A stretch of 64,000 bases of DNA, from positions 110,908-174,907 of the forward strand of contig NZ_AULH01000013.1 of assembly GCF_000425185.1 (NCBI RefSeq), read 5' to 3'. The stretch comes from Pleomorphomonas koreensis DSM 23070 (lineage in GTDB: Bacteria > Pseudomonadota > Alphaproteobacteria > Rhizobiales > Pleomorphomonadaceae). Shown here one piece after another: positions 22,510 to 31,301 of the stretch. Within the stretch, counting starts at the first letter, position 1; each line of letters opens with the position of its first letter. A program made the translations under genes and the position numbers. The notes under the pieces are model-generated. The model was not told where the DNA came from, ran no database searches, and saw nothing but the letters and a program-made list of their open reading frames with translations.

Positions 22510-23814
22510 ATGGCGCGTGCGATGGTCATGTTGCCGCTGGCGTGCTGTGCCCTGATCGTCTCGGCGGCCACGTCGGCGGCCGCCACGGTCGACGTCGTCT
22601 TCGCGCAGCGGCCATCGTCGCTGGCGGTGCGGGACAAGGAAATCGACGACATCATCCTCGGGCTGAACGAGGCGTTCCAGAAGGCCGACGGCAGCGGCGA
22701 CGTTGCCTGCGATGTCAAGTTCGTCCGCACCAGGCCGGTCATCCGCGACGCGAGATTGCCCGATAGCGGCGACTGGAGCGCCCATCTCAAGGCGCTGAAG
22801 GAGGTTGCGCCGACGGCCGACTTCCTGATCGTCCAAAGCCTCTCCTGCCTGCCGGCCACCACCAACGCCTCCGGCTGCGCCACCAAGGGCAAGCCGGCCT
22901 CGGTGATCTACGACGGTTACCGCAAGCCGCGCACGTCGATCGTCTGGGGACACGAGCAGGGCCACAGGCGCGGCATGCACCATGTGGCGCAGGGCATTGC
23001 CTGGGAGCAGGCGAGCAAGACCCAGCGAACCGACGTCATGTTCTGGGACCCCCGCCCGGACTCGCGGGTGCTGACGGCCGCCGAATGCCAGACCTACGGC
23101 GGAACGGCGCGGGCCGGCGGCGGGAGTTTCCTCGCCCTGCTGATGGTCGCCGACAACACGGCGGGCGCAACCGATTTCGGCCTGACGCCGAAGGCTTTCG
23201 CGCTGCTGGATGCCGGCTGGGCCGAGCAACTGCCGCTCGACGCCATCAGGGCGCTCGCGCCCGAGGATATTGCGAGCATCTCCCGGGTGTTCGACCACGA
23301 GGAGGCCCATCCCCTCTGGGCCAATGCGCTGACGGTCCTGGGGGTGCTCGGCGACGATGGCGCCGCCGACGCCATGCGCCGCCTGCTGGAAAAGCCCATG
23401 CCCGAGGTATCCGACGCGGCGACGGAGGCGCAACTCGGCTATGCCCGCGACCTCCTGAGGGCCAAGCTGGCGGCACCGGTGTCCATCGGGTTCCTGCTGA
23501 ACCGCAAGCCCGGCCGTTCCGACCTCGGCGCGCTGCTGGAGGATGGCCTCGACCGCGAGCGGGCGCAGGCCGTCGTGACGCCGGAGTTCGAGGCGGACTA
23601 TCGGAAGGCGGTGGTTTATGGCCTCGCCTATGCCGGCAGTCCGCTGCTCGCGACGGCGCCGCAGTGGAGCGACGACATCCGCCGGAAGCGGGTACAGGCC
23701 GAGTTGTCCGGCATCGCGCCGGAGGAGGCAGAGGTCATCGGCCGGATCGCCGAGGACGTGCGGACGCGCGGCCTGGACGCTTTGCTGGCCGAGCCGCGGC
23801 ATCCGGACGAATAG
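22510..23814 (+). CDS. Predicted secreted metzincin-type zinc metalloprotease with a helical C-terminal half
   Basis: Function not assigned by homology. The 434-residue protein starts with a signal peptide (cleavage near residues 22-25). At residues 148-158 the string HEQGHRRGMHH fits HExxHxxGxxH exactly, the zinc site of metzincins. VMFW at 176-179 is placed and shaped like the Met-turn, followed by an LTAAEC segment often seen after it. Four cysteines lie between residues 67 and 123. Residues about 255-330 form short helical units (ALTVLGVLGDDGAADAMRRL) resembling HEAT repeats. ATG 22510 was chosen because it opens the signal peptide. It lies 88 bp after cimA and is convergent with the LOG gene. 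The protease call is an inference from motifs. Confidence 0.72.
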   Translation: MARAMVMLPLACCALIVSAATSAAATVDVVFAQRPSSLAVRDKEIDDIILGLNEAFQKADGSGDVACDVKFVRTRPVIRDARLPDSGDWSAHLKALKEVAPTADFLIVQSLSCLPATTNASGCATKGKPASVIYDGYRKPRTSIVWGHEQGHRRGMHHVAQGIAWEQASKTQRTDVMFWDPRPDSRVLTAAECQTYGGTARAGGGSFLALLMVADNTAGATDFGLTPKAFALLDAGWAEQLPLDAIRALAPEDIASISRVFDHEEAHPLWANALTVLGVLGDDGAADAMRRLLEKPMPEVSDAATEAQLGYARDLLRAKLAAPVSIGFLLNRKPGRSDLGALLEDGLDRERAQAVVTPEFEADYRKAVVYGLAYAGSPLLATAPQWSDDIRRKRVQAELSGIAPEEAEVIGRIAEDVRTRGLDALLAEPRHPDE

Positions 23815-23820
23815 TCGCTC

Positions 23821-24420
23821 TCACATCCTGGCGATGGTCTCGGCGTCGCCGGCGATCTCGCCGTTGTGGCCGGCCGCGGCGAGCACGGCCGGCAGGATGT
23901 CGGCCGCCGTCCGGGCGACGTGATAGCGCACCTCGAAGCCCTCGCGGATGAATGCCTCGCGGTTCATGTGGCGGATCACCTCGACCAGCGGCTGCCAGAA
24001 GCCGTCGATGTCGGCCAGCACGATCGGCTTCTTGTGCCGGCCGAGCTGCGCCCAGGTCATCTGCTCCACCACTTCCTCCAGCGTGCCGATGCCGCCGGGC
24101 AGCGTCACGAAGGCGTCGGCCGCCTCGAACATCATGCGCTTGCGGGTGTGCATGTCCGGCACGACGCGCAACTCGTCGAGGCCGTCGAGCATGCGTTCCT
24201 TGCGGACCAGGAACTCGGGGATGATTCCGGTTACCCGGCCGCCGGCGGCCATCACCGCCCGGGCGGTGGTGCCCATCAGGCCAACGTCGCCGCCGCCATA
24301 GACGAGGCGGATGCCGTGGTTCGCCATGTCGGCGCCGAGCCGCTCGGCGGCGGCGACATAGGCGGGACTGCGGCCGTTGGCCGAGCCGCAGAAGACACAG
24401 ATGCTGTTGATTTGGGTCAT
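23821..24420 (-). CDS. LOG family protein (TIGR00730-type Rossmann fold)
   Basis: A 199-residue member of the LOG ('lonely guy') / lysine-decarboxylase-like family. Several members cleave cytokinin or other nucleoside 5'-monophosphates to base plus ribose phosphate. Visible motifs are ICVFCGSANGRSPAY at the N-terminus, the nucleotide-binding VYGGGDVGLMG, and the family signature LPGGIGTLEEVVEQMTWAQLG with the catalytic Glu. Start at 24420 is the ATG directly before the conserved core. Convergent with the metzincin gene (6 bp between stops). Confidence 0.93.
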   Translation of the reverse strand: MTQINSICVFCGSANGRSPAYVAAAERLGADMANHGIRLVYGGGDVGLMGTTARAVMAAGGRVTGIIPEFLVRKERMLDGLDELRVVPDMHTRKRMMFEAADAFVTLPGGIGTLEEVVEQMTWAQLGRHKKPIVLADIDGFWQPLVEVIRHMNREAFIREGFEVRYHVARTAADILPAVLAAAGHNGEIAGDAETIARM

Positions 24421-24893
24421 GATTGGCTTGTCGCATCGCCGCCGCGCCGCCGTCAAGCGGTCGCCGCCGGCAAGCGGCGCGGCGGGCGCCGAACCGGAAC
24501 GGTCGGAGCGGCGGACGAAAAACCTGAGGAAGTGCGGCTTTCTTGCATCGGTCGCCGGGGAATCCGTCGCCCGTCTCGAACCCGCCGTCGCCCGTACTGC
24601 GCCGCACTTGTCGGCCTAAACATTTGAGTATACAGGCTGAAAACTCACCGTGCGGCGACGTTCGACGCTGCCGCCACGTAAAAGTCGCCATAAAGGTGGC
24701 TCAATTCATTGTGTTCGATCGGTTGCGACTCGGTGGATCATCCGTCGTAACCGTGGGTGGCGATCGGACCGACTGGCAGATTGGGCCGGTTCGTGGGCGT
24801 GTGTCATGTCGGCAAAGCCGGGGACTGCAAGTTTGTCGGCAAAGCTGCGGGCTGTAAAATTGTCGGCGAAGCCGACGGGGGCGTGAGCGGGTG
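24421..24893. other. 473-bp divergent intergenic region with a repeat block
   Basis: Between the LOG gene (minus) and the LysM gene (plus). The last 100 bases hold a three-copy 27-bp tandem repeat and a mini-ORF, listed separately. The remainder shows no recognisable RNA or gene. AT-richer stretches around 24620-24720 may hold promoters but no clear hexamer pair was found. Confidence 0.4.
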
Positions 24894-24894
24894 A
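24793..24894 (+). CDS. Putative 33-codon repeat peptide coupled to the LysM gene
   Basis: Not a known gene. From GTG 24793 (or TTG 24781) the frame runs through the tandem repeats. It encodes three related nonapeptides (VGKAGDCKF, VGKAAGCKI, VGEADGG...) and stops at TGA 24892-24894, sharing its last base with the ATG of the LysM gene (TGATG). This is the classic layout for translational coupling. There is no strong ribosome site, and the frame may simply be fortuitous inside a repeat. Confidence 0.3.
   Translation: MGVCHVGKAGDCKFVGKAAGCKIVGEADGGVSG
24807..24881 (+). repeat. Three tandem imperfect 27-bp repeats
   Basis: Units begin TGTCGGCAAAGC, TGTCGGCAAAGC and TGTCGGCGAAGC at 24807, 24834 and 24861. 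The first two are complete (27 bp each) and differ at about 7 positions; the third matches for its first 15-20 bases. Unit length is a multiple of three, so in frame it encodes a nine-residue peptide repeat. Confidence 0.8.
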
Positions 24895-26561
24895 TGAGCA
24901 AGAGACTTCGCAATGTTCTGATCGGCGCCGTCGGCGTGATCGTCGTTCTTCTGGCCGGTCTGTTCTCCGGCGCGTTCGACAGCGTGCTGCGCCGGCTCGA
25001 CGTTCGTCTCGCCGGTCATCCCGCGCCCGTCGCCGAGGCCGCCGGTTCGACCGACGTCGTGGCGGCCCCGTCTCCCGCCAAGGCCGACGCCGGTCCGGTC
25101 GCCCCTGGTGAGACGGTGGTGCCGATCTTCGATCTCGTCCGCGTCGAGCCGACCGGCGACGCGGTGATCGCCGGCCGCAGCGACCCCGAGGCCAAGGTGG
25201 AGATCCTCTCCGGCCAGGATGTGGTGGCCGGCGGCAAGGCCAACGACACCGGCTCCTGGGCCATCGTCCTTTCCGACCCGCTGAAGCCGGGCGCCCACGA
25301 CCTGTCGGTGCGCGTCACCGACAAGGACGGCAAGGTGGCGACCTCCGAGCAGTCGGTGGCCGTCTCGGTGCCCGAGGGCGGCAACGGCGACGTGCTGGTG
25401 GTGCTGAACCAGCCGGGTTCGCCGTCCGCCGTACTGCAGGTGCCCGGCCTCAAGGAGACCGAAGCCAAGCTGGCCGATGCCGGCGTCGAGCCGGAGAAGG
25501 TGGCCGCAGCAATCGATGCCGCTCCGTCCGATCAGCCGGTACCAGCCGCCGCCGCGCCGACCGTCGTCGCCGCCGCGACGCCCGATCAGCCGGCGCCAGC
25601 CGCCGTTGCGCCGGCCCCGGCCGCGCCTGACGTTGCCGAACAGCCGGCCGACGCCGCTTCCGTCAAGACCGACGCGGCTGCTCCGGCGCCGGCCGCTGCC
25701 ACGCCGGCTCCGACCACGCCGGCTCCTGCCCCTGCGGAGACAGTGGCGATTCCGGCGCCGCCGGCCGACATGACGGCCGCCGCCGCGACGCCCGCCCTGA
25801 CGCCCGCCGCTCCGGTACCCGTGGCTGAGACGCCGGCCGCCGCGCCGGCTCCTGCGGCCGAGACACCGGCCGCCGCATCCGCGCCGGCGCCTGCCGCCGG
25901 GGCTCCGGCTGCCGCCGCGACCGAGTCTCCGGTGCCTGCCGCCGAAACGCCGGCTGTCGAGGCTGCGCCGGCTCCCGCCGTTGAGACGCCCGCCGCGCCG
26001 CCGGCCGCGCCCGCCGCCGCGCCGGCTCCGGTGGTGACCATCGACGCCGTCGAGCTTGAGAACGGCAGCCGCTTCTATGCCGCCGGCTCGGCCGCCGCCG
26101 GCGCTGTTATCCGCCTCTACGTCGACGACAAGGCGCTGGGCGACGCCAAGGCCGACAAGGGCCGCTGGCTGTTCCAGGGCGATGTGAAGCTGGCGCCCGG
26201 CAAGCATCTGGTCCGCATCGACCAGATCGGCGCCGGCGGCGCCGTGCTGGCCCGTGCCGAGGTGCCCTTCGAGATCGCCGACGACGTGCTGTCGGCGCCG
26301 ACGCTGGCGTCCGGCGTCGGTTCGGCGCAGGCCGGCGCCGGTTCGGCCGGCGAGGCCGGCCCGACGCAGCCGTCCACCTTCATCATCCGCCGCGGCGACA
26401 ATCTCTGGATGATCGCCAAGCGGCTCTACGGCCAGGGCATCCGCTATTCGACGATCTATCAGGCCAACACCGACCAGATCCGCAATCCGGACCTGATCTA
26501 CCCCGGCCAGGTGTTCGTGATCCCGGAGGGCGATTCCGCCTGGAGGCCGATCGGCCAGTAA
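24894..26561 (+). CDS. LysM-domain protein with an Ala/Pro-rich linker
   Basis: A 555-residue envelope protein. It begins with a short cytoplasmic tail and a membrane anchor (NVLIGAVGVIVVLLAGLFSGAF), followed by an Ig-like/Big region (residues about 75-165), then a roughly 190-residue segment made almost wholly of Ala and Pro with some Thr/Glu (about 200-380). A second Ig-like unit (IDAVELENGSRFYAAGSAAA) comes next, and finally a C-terminal LysM domain (IIRRGDNLWMIAKRLYGQG ... NPDLIYPGQVFVIP) that should bind peptidoglycan. This architecture is common in Hyphomicrobiales but has no settled function. The low-complexity linker probably spans the periplasm. GTG 24891 is a possible start one codon earlier. 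Confidence 0.9.
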   Translation: MSKRLRNVLIGAVGVIVVLLAGLFSGAFDSVLRRLDVRLAGHPAPVAEAAGSTDVVAAPSPAKADAGPVAPGETVVPIFDLVRVEPTGDAVIAGRSDPEAKVEILSGQDVVAGGKANDTGSWAIVLSDPLKPGAHDLSVRVTDKDGKVATSEQSVAVSVPEGGNGDVLVVLNQPGSPSAVLQVPGLKETEAKLADAGVEPEKVAAAIDAAPSDQPVPAAAAPTVVAAATPDQPAPAAVAPAPAAPDVAEQPADAASVKTDAAAPAPAAATPAPTTPAPAPAETVAIPAPPADMTAAAATPALTPAAPVPVAETPAAAPAPAAETPAAASAPAPAAGAPAAAATESPVPAAETPAVEAAPAPAVETPAAPPAAPAAAPAPVVTIDAVELENGSRFYAAGSAAAGAVIRLYVDDKALGDAKADKGRWLFQGDVKLAPGKHLVRIDQIGAGGAVLARAEVPFEIADDVLSAPTLASGVGSAQAGAGSAGEAGPTQPSTFIIRRGDNLWMIAKRLYGQGIRYSTIYQANTDQIRNPDLIYPGQVFVIPEGDSAWRPIGQ

Positions 26562-26629
26562 CATTCCCGCCATCGCGCGCCGTGATGATGGAGCGCGATG
26601 GAAAAAGAGACTATCTAGAGATCGGCAAG

Positions 26630-26661
26630 CCGCCCGGCGCGTTCGCGTCGGGCGGTTTTTT
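26630..26661 (+). terminator. Rho-independent terminator after the LysM gene
   Basis: Stem CCGCCCG / CGGGCGG with a GC-rich partly self-paired loop, followed by TTTTTT, 68 bases past the stop and just before the Atm1-like gene. Confidence 0.85.
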
Positions 26662-26684
26662 GAGCAACGCATTTCCGGTGGACC

Positions 26685-28604
26685 ATGAGCGAAGTCGATT
26701 CCCACGCCAGTGCCAAAGCCAGGATCAGCGGCGACAAGTCGCTGTGGACGACGCTGCTCCAGCTCTGGCCCTTCATGTGGCCGGACGGGCGGCCCGACCT
26801 CAAGCTGCGCGTCGTGCTGTCGATGGCGGCGCTGGTGCTCGCCAAGGTGATCACCGTCCTGGTGCCCTATCTCTACGCCTTCGCCACCGACGCGCTGGCG
26901 CCCAAGATCAACGTGCCCGAGCCGACGTTGATGTGGCTGAGCTACCCGGTGGCCATGGTGGTCGCCTACAACGTCGGCCGCATCCTGCTGAACGGCTTCA
27001 ACAACCTGCGCGACGCGCTGTTCTCCGACGTCAGCCAGTACGCCGTCCGCCGCCTCGCCAACCTCACCTTCGCCCACCTGCACCGCCTGTCGCTGCGCTT
27101 TCACTTGCAGCGGCGCACCGGCGGCCTGACGCGCGTCATCGACCGCGGCGTCAAGGGCATCGAATCGATCGTCCGCTTCACCATCCTCAACGCCATGCCG
27201 ACCGTGCTGGAGTTCGCGCTGTCGGCGGTGGTCATCGTGGTGAACTTCGGCGTCAGCTATCTGCTGGTGATCGGCGTCACCATCTGGATCTACGTCTGGT
27301 TCTCGATCCGCTATTCCGACAAGCGCATCGCCATCCGCCGCCGCATGAACGACAGCGACACCGACGCCAACACCAAGTCGGTCGACAGCCTCCTGAACTT
27401 CGAGACGGTCAAGTATTTCGGCAACGAGAAGATGGAGGCCGCCCGCTTCGACGTCGCCATGGAGCGCTACGAGGCGGCCGCCAACGAGACCTGGTATTCG
27501 CTGTCCTGGCTGAACATGGGGCAGGCGGTGATCTTCACCATCGGCGTCGCCCTGTGCATGGTGATGTCGGCGCACGAGGTGATGGCCGGCACCCAGACGC
27601 TCGGCGACTTCGTGCTGATCAACACGCTGCTGATGCAGATCGGCATTCCGCTCAACTTCATCGGCTTCATGTACCGCGAGATCCGCCAGGGCGTCACCGA
27701 CCTCGAACAGATGTTCGACCTGCTCGGCGAGCCGGCCGAGATCGTCGACGCGCCCGGCGCCGTAAAGCTGGAGGTGAGCGGCGGTGCCGTCCGCTTCGAG
27801 GACGTGCATTTCGCCTACGACCCCGACCGGCAGATCCTGAAGGGCGTCAGCTTCGAGATTCCGGCCGGCAAGACGGTGGCCGTCGTCGGCCCGTCGGGGG
27901 CGGGCAAGTCGACGCTGTCGCGCCTGTTGTTCCGCTTCTACGACGTCACCTCCGGCCGCGTCACCATCGACGGCCAGGACATCCGCACCGTGACGCAGGA
28001 GAGCTTGCGCGCCGCCATCGGCATGGTGCCGCAGGACACGGTGCTGTTCAACGACAGCATCTTCTACAACATCCGCTACGGCCGGCCGGACGCCTCGCCC
28101 GACGAGGTGCGCGAGGCGGCGCGGCAGGCGCGCATCGCCCATTTCGTCGAGGGCCTGCCGGCCGGCTACGACACGCCGGTCGGCGAGCGCGGCCTCAAGC
28201 TCTCCGGCGGCGAGAAGCAGCGCGTCGCCATCGCCCGCACCATCCTGAAGTCGCCGCCCATCCTGATTCTCGACGAGGCGACCTCGGCGCTCGACACCAA
28301 CACCGAGCGCGAGATCCAGGCCGAACTCGACCGCGTCGCCGAGGGCCGCACCACCATGGTGATCGCCCACCGCCTGTCGACGGTGGTCAACGCCGACGAG
28401 ATCATCGTGCTGGAGAAGGGCCGCATCGCCGAGCGCGGCGCCCATGCCGAGCTGATCGACAAGGGCGGCCTCTACGCCACCATGTGGGCCCGCCAGCGCG
28501 AGGCCGACGAGGCGGAGGCGCGGCTCGCTCGCGTCAAGGCCGAGGACGATCTCGGCATCCTCGGCCGCGGCAGCAAGAGCGAGGAGACCGCCGACCCGGC
28601 CTGA
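26685..28604 (+). CDS. Atm1/ABCB7-type ABC exporter (fused permease and ATPase)
   Basis: Half-transporter of 639 residues that works as a homodimer. The N-terminal domain has six membrane helices and the family-specific stretch NTKSVDSLLNFETVKYFGNE. The ATPase domain has Walker A GPSGAGKST, Q-loop VPQDTVLFNDS, signature LSGGEKQRVAIART and Walker B ILILDEATSALD, ending with the H-loop AHRLSTV. The NFETVKYFGNE motif is diagnostic of the Atm1/HMT1 clade. Bacterial Atm1 (e.g. Novosphingobium) exports glutathione conjugates or persulphides and supports metal detoxification. The start is the ATG after the preceding terminator. Confidence 0.93.
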   Translation: MSEVDSHASAKARISGDKSLWTTLLQLWPFMWPDGRPDLKLRVVLSMAALVLAKVITVLVPYLYAFATDALAPKINVPEPTLMWLSYPVAMVVAYNVGRILLNGFNNLRDALFSDVSQYAVRRLANLTFAHLHRLSLRFHLQRRTGGLTRVIDRGVKGIESIVRFTILNAMPTVLEFALSAVVIVVNFGVSYLLVIGVTIWIYVWFSIRYSDKRIAIRRRMNDSDTDANTKSVDSLLNFETVKYFGNEKMEAARFDVAMERYEAAANETWYSLSWLNMGQAVIFTIGVALCMVMSAHEVMAGTQTLGDFVLINTLLMQIGIPLNFIGFMYREIRQGVTDLEQMFDLLGEPAEIVDAPGAVKLEVSGGAVRFEDVHFAYDPDRQILKGVSFEIPAGKTVAVVGPSGAGKSTLSRLLFRFYDVTSGRVTIDGQDIRTVTQESLRAAIGMVPQDTVLFNDSIFYNIRYGRPDASPDEVREAARQARIAHFVEGLPAGYDTPVGERGLKLSGGEKQRVAIARTILKSPPILILDEATSALDTNTEREIQAELDRVAEGRTTMVIAHRLSTVVNADEIIVLEKGRIAERGAHAELIDKGGLYATMWARQREADEAEARLARVKAEDDLGILGRGSKSEETADPA

Positions 28605-28718
28605 GCGGTCCGGCCGGCGGCGACCGTTCGAGCCGATCGAACGGTTCGTGCGAAACAATGCGTTGGTCTGATGGAAAGCCGTGCTCCATAGGAAATCCGT
28701 AACAACGGATCTTCCTGA

Positions 28719-29765
28719 ATGAGCAATTCTTTCTCCAAATCGGCCGATGCATCGAATTCTGTTCTCCAGGAGACGGTTGCTCGCATAAGTCGCATCCTGC
28801 CGGGCGTTCTCGCCTGCGCCGCCATTGCCGGCCTTGCCGCCGGCCTCCGGCTGCTGCCGGGCGTCGGCAGGCTCAGCCCGATGATCATCGCCATCGCCGT
28901 CGGCATGCTGGTGCGCAACACGCTCGGCACCCATCCGGCGCTGACGGCCGGCATCGGCTTTGCGATGCGCCGGCTGCTGCGCCTCGCCATCGTGCTGCTC
29001 GGCTTGCAGCTCACCTTCGCCGAGGTGGCGGAGACCGGCCTGCGCGGCGTCGCCGTCATCGTCGGCTGCGTCGCCCTGACCTTCCTGTTTACGCTGGCCG
29101 TCGGCCGGCTGCTCGGCGCCGACGCCCGCCTCGTCCGGCTGATCGCCGCCGGCACGTCGATCTGCGGCGCCTCGGCGGTGGCGGCGGCCAATGCGGCGGT
29201 CGAGGCGCCCGACGAGGACGTCGCCTATGCCGTTGCCTGCGTCACGGTGTTCGGGTCGATCGCCATGTTCGCCTATCCGCTGTTGCAGGGCGTGCTGCAT
29301 CTGGCGCCGCGCGACTACGGCCTGTGGGCCGGCGCCTCCATCCACGAGATCGCCCAGGTGGTGGCCGCTGCCTTCGCCGTCGGCCGCGAAGCCGGCGACT
29401 CCGGCACGGTGGCCAAGCTCACCCGCGTCATGACGCTGGCGCCGATGGTGCTGGCCATGGCCGCCGTGCTGCCGCGCGCCGGCGGTGCGGCCGGCGAGGG
29501 CGACCGGCCGCGGCCGCCGCTGCCCTGGTTCGTATTCGGCTTCGTGGCGCTGGTGGCGGTCAACAGCGCCGTCAGCCTGCCGGTGCCGTTCAAGGCCGAG
29601 GCGTCGGTGGCCAGCAGCTTCCTGCTGACCATGGCGCTCGCCGCCATGGGCCTTGAGACCAGCGTCGTGAAGCTGAGGGCCAAGGGGCTGCGGCCGGCGC
29701 TGACCGGCGCCTGCGCCAGCCTTTTCATTGCCGGCCTCGCCCTCGTGCTGATAAGGCTGACCTGA
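28719..29765 (+). CDS. YeiH family (UPF0324) putative sulphate exporter
   Basis: A 348-residue polytopic membrane protein with about ten hydrophobic helices. Family landmarks include SPMIIAIAVGMLVRN, LLRLAIVLLGLQLTFAEV, the conserved AGTSICGASAVAA re-entrant-like motif, and ASIHEIAQVVAAAFAVG. YeiH homologues are annotated as sulphate or anion exporters on indirect evidence. The next gene is a LysR regulator in the same orientation 21 bp downstream, matching the yeiH-yeiE pairing in enterobacteria, so substrate-linked regulation is likely. Confidence 0.92.
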   Translation: MSNSFSKSADASNSVLQETVARISRILPGVLACAAIAGLAAGLRLLPGVGRLSPMIIAIAVGMLVRNTLGTHPALTAGIGFAMRRLLRLAIVLLGLQLTFAEVAETGLRGVAVIVGCVALTFLFTLAVGRLLGADARLVRLIAAGTSICGASAVAAANAAVEAPDEDVAYAVACVTVFGSIAMFAYPLLQGVLHLAPRDYGLWAGASIHEIAQVVAAAFAVGREAGDSGTVAKLTRVMTLAPMVLAMAAVLPRAGGAAGEGDRPRPPLPWFVFGFVALVAVNSAVSLPVPFKAEASVASSFLLTMALAAMGLETSVVKLRAKGLRPALTGACASLFIAGLALVLIRLT

Positions 29766-29786
29766 CCCGGTCCCCTCGGCTTCGCC

Positions 29787-30710
29787 ATGACTCTCGAACA
29801 ACTGCGCATCTTCGTCGCCGTCGCCGGCCGCCAGCACGTCACGCAGGCGGCGCGCGAGCTGCATCTCACCCAGTCGGCGGTGAGCGCCGCCATCACGGCG
29901 CTGGAAAGCCGCTACGCCGTGCGCCTGTTCGACCGCATCGGCCGCCGCATCGCCCTGACCGAGGCCGGCCGCGCCTTTCTCGACGAGGCGAGGGCGATCC
30001 TCGCCCGCGCCGCCGACGCCGAGGCGGTGCTGGCCGATCTCGCCGACTTCCGGCGCGGCGAGCTGACCGTCGCCGCCAGCCAGACCATCGGCGCCTACTG
30101 GATTCCGCGCGTTATCCAGGCGTTTGCCGGCCGCTTCCCCGGCATCCGCGTCAGTCTGGAGCTTGGCAATACCGAGTTCGTGGCCGGCCGGCTGCGCGAC
30201 GGAGCCGCGCTGCTCGGCTTCGTCGAGGGGCCGGTGGACGAACCGGCGCTCGCCGTCGACCGCCTGTTCGAGGACGAACTGCTGCTGGTGGCGGCGCCCG
30301 GCGATCCCTGGCTGTCGCAGTCCGGCGATGTGGCGGCGCGGCTCAAGGCGGCCCGCTGGGTGCTGCGCGAGCGCGGATCGGGCACGCGCATCGCCCTCGA
30401 ACAGGCGCTCCGGCACTTCGGTCTTGCGGAAAGCGACGTCGAGGTGGCGCTGGAACTGCCGTCCAACGAGACGGTGCGCACCGCCGTCGAGGCGGGCGCC
30501 GGCGTCACCGTGCTGTCGCGCATGGTGGTCGAGGCGGCGCTGGCCACCGGCGCGCTGGTGGCCGTGCCGCTGCCGCTGCCCGGCCGCAGCTTCAATGCGC
30601 TGCGCCACAGGGAACGCCATTTCGGCCGGGCGGCCGCCGCCTTCGTCGAGCTGAGCCGGCCGGGACCTTTCGCGGCGCCTTGCCTCGCACCGCCGGCCGG
30701 ACCATGTTAG
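29787..30710 (+). CDS. LysR family transcriptional regulator (YeiE-like)
   Basis: A 307-residue LTTR with an N-terminal winged helix-turn-helix (MTLEQLRIFVAVAGRQHVTQ ... LHLTQSAVSAAITALE), a linker helix, and a periplasmic-binding-protein-like sensor domain opening ELTVAASQTIGAYWIPRVI. The CysB/YeiE-like effector-domain sequence and its position beside yeiH suggest that it controls the exporter, although in classical LysR systems the regulator is more often divergent. The effector is unknown; sulphite has been reported for Salmonella YeiE. Confidence 0.93.
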   Translation: MTLEQLRIFVAVAGRQHVTQAARELHLTQSAVSAAITALESRYAVRLFDRIGRRIALTEAGRAFLDEARAILARAADAEAVLADLADFRRGELTVAASQTIGAYWIPRVIQAFAGRFPGIRVSLELGNTEFVAGRLRDGAALLGFVEGPVDEPALAVDRLFEDELLLVAAPGDPWLSQSGDVAARLKAARWVLRERGSGTRIALEQALRHFGLAESDVEVALELPSNETVRTAVEAGAGVTVLSRMVVEAALATGALVAVPLPLPGRSFNALRHRERHFGRAAAAFVELSRPGPFAAPCLAPPAGPC

Positions 30711-30748
30711 GAGGCTGCGGGGAGGGGCCTCCCGCACGGACAGGATTT

Positions 30749-31183
30749 ATGCCGCTTCACATCATCAAGCTCTGCGTCGGCGTCGAGACGGTCGAGGAAC
30801 TCGACCAGTGGTATCGCGAGGAGGTGCTCGCCCACGCCGCCCGTGGCGAGGGCTACGAGCGCATCCACGTCACCCGCATGTTCCCCAAGCGCGCTGACGA
30901 GATCCTCGACGGCGGCTCGATCTACTGGGTGATCAAGGGCATCGTGCAGGTGCGCCAGAGCATCCTGGAACTGCGGCCGATTCGCGGGCACGACGGCATC
31001 GAGCGCTGCGGCCTGGTGCTCGATCCCGAACTGCACCGCACCGAATACCGGCCCTGCCGCGCCTTCCAGGGCTGGCGCTACCTGCCGGCCAAGGACGCGC
31101 CGGCCGACATCCGCCAGTCGGAGATCGACGGCGACATCCCCGAGGGCATGCGACGGGCGCTGCGCGAGCTGGCGCTGATCTGA
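30749..31183 (+). CDS. DUF1489 family protein
   Basis: A 144-residue soluble protein belonging to the alphaproteobacterial DUF1489 family, for which no function is established. Conserved features are the N-terminal PLHIIKLCVGVETVEELDQW, HVTRMFPKRADEILDGGSIYWVIKG in the middle and the acidic GLVLDPELHRTEYRPCRAFQGWRYL segment. The ATG at 30749 has AGGA six bases upstream, and the open frame upstream of it is not conserved-looking. It closes a plus-strand run that ends before the DAHP synthase leader. Confidence 0.9.
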   Translation: MPLHIIKLCVGVETVEELDQWYREEVLAHAARGEGYERIHVTRMFPKRADEILDGGSIYWVIKGIVQVRQSILELRPIRGHDGIERCGLVLDPELHRTEYRPCRAFQGWRYLPAKDAPADIRQSEIDGDIPEGMRRALRELALI

Positions 31184-31216
31184 CCTGTTCTCTCGTAGGG
31201 GGCTGCGCGATTTCGC

Positions 31217-31245
31217 TTGACGCCGTCGGCCGGCGATGGTTTTTG
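31217..31245 (+). promoter_or_regulatory. Weak promoter candidate for the DAHP synthase leader
   Basis: TTGACG at 31217-31222 followed after 17 bp by TTTTTG at 31240-31245. The -35 box is good and the -10 poor. Its position 57 bp before the leader start is suitable. Confidence 0.3.
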
Positions 31246-31301
31246 TCCGCTAACCTTGCTTCGGCAGTCTCTGCGGAAGCGTCTTCTGTCGGACGATATC
31301 C

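Noticed and set aside
24807..24881. Tandem repeats as a CRISPR array
   Set aside because: The units are directly adjacent with no spacers, only three copies are present, and no cas gene is nearby.
24804..30737. A 1977-codon open frame on the minus strand
   Set aside because: It runs antisense through four well-recognised genes plus the LysM gene and has the Arg/Gly/Ala/His-rich composition of a high-GC shadow frame; no domain is recognisable.
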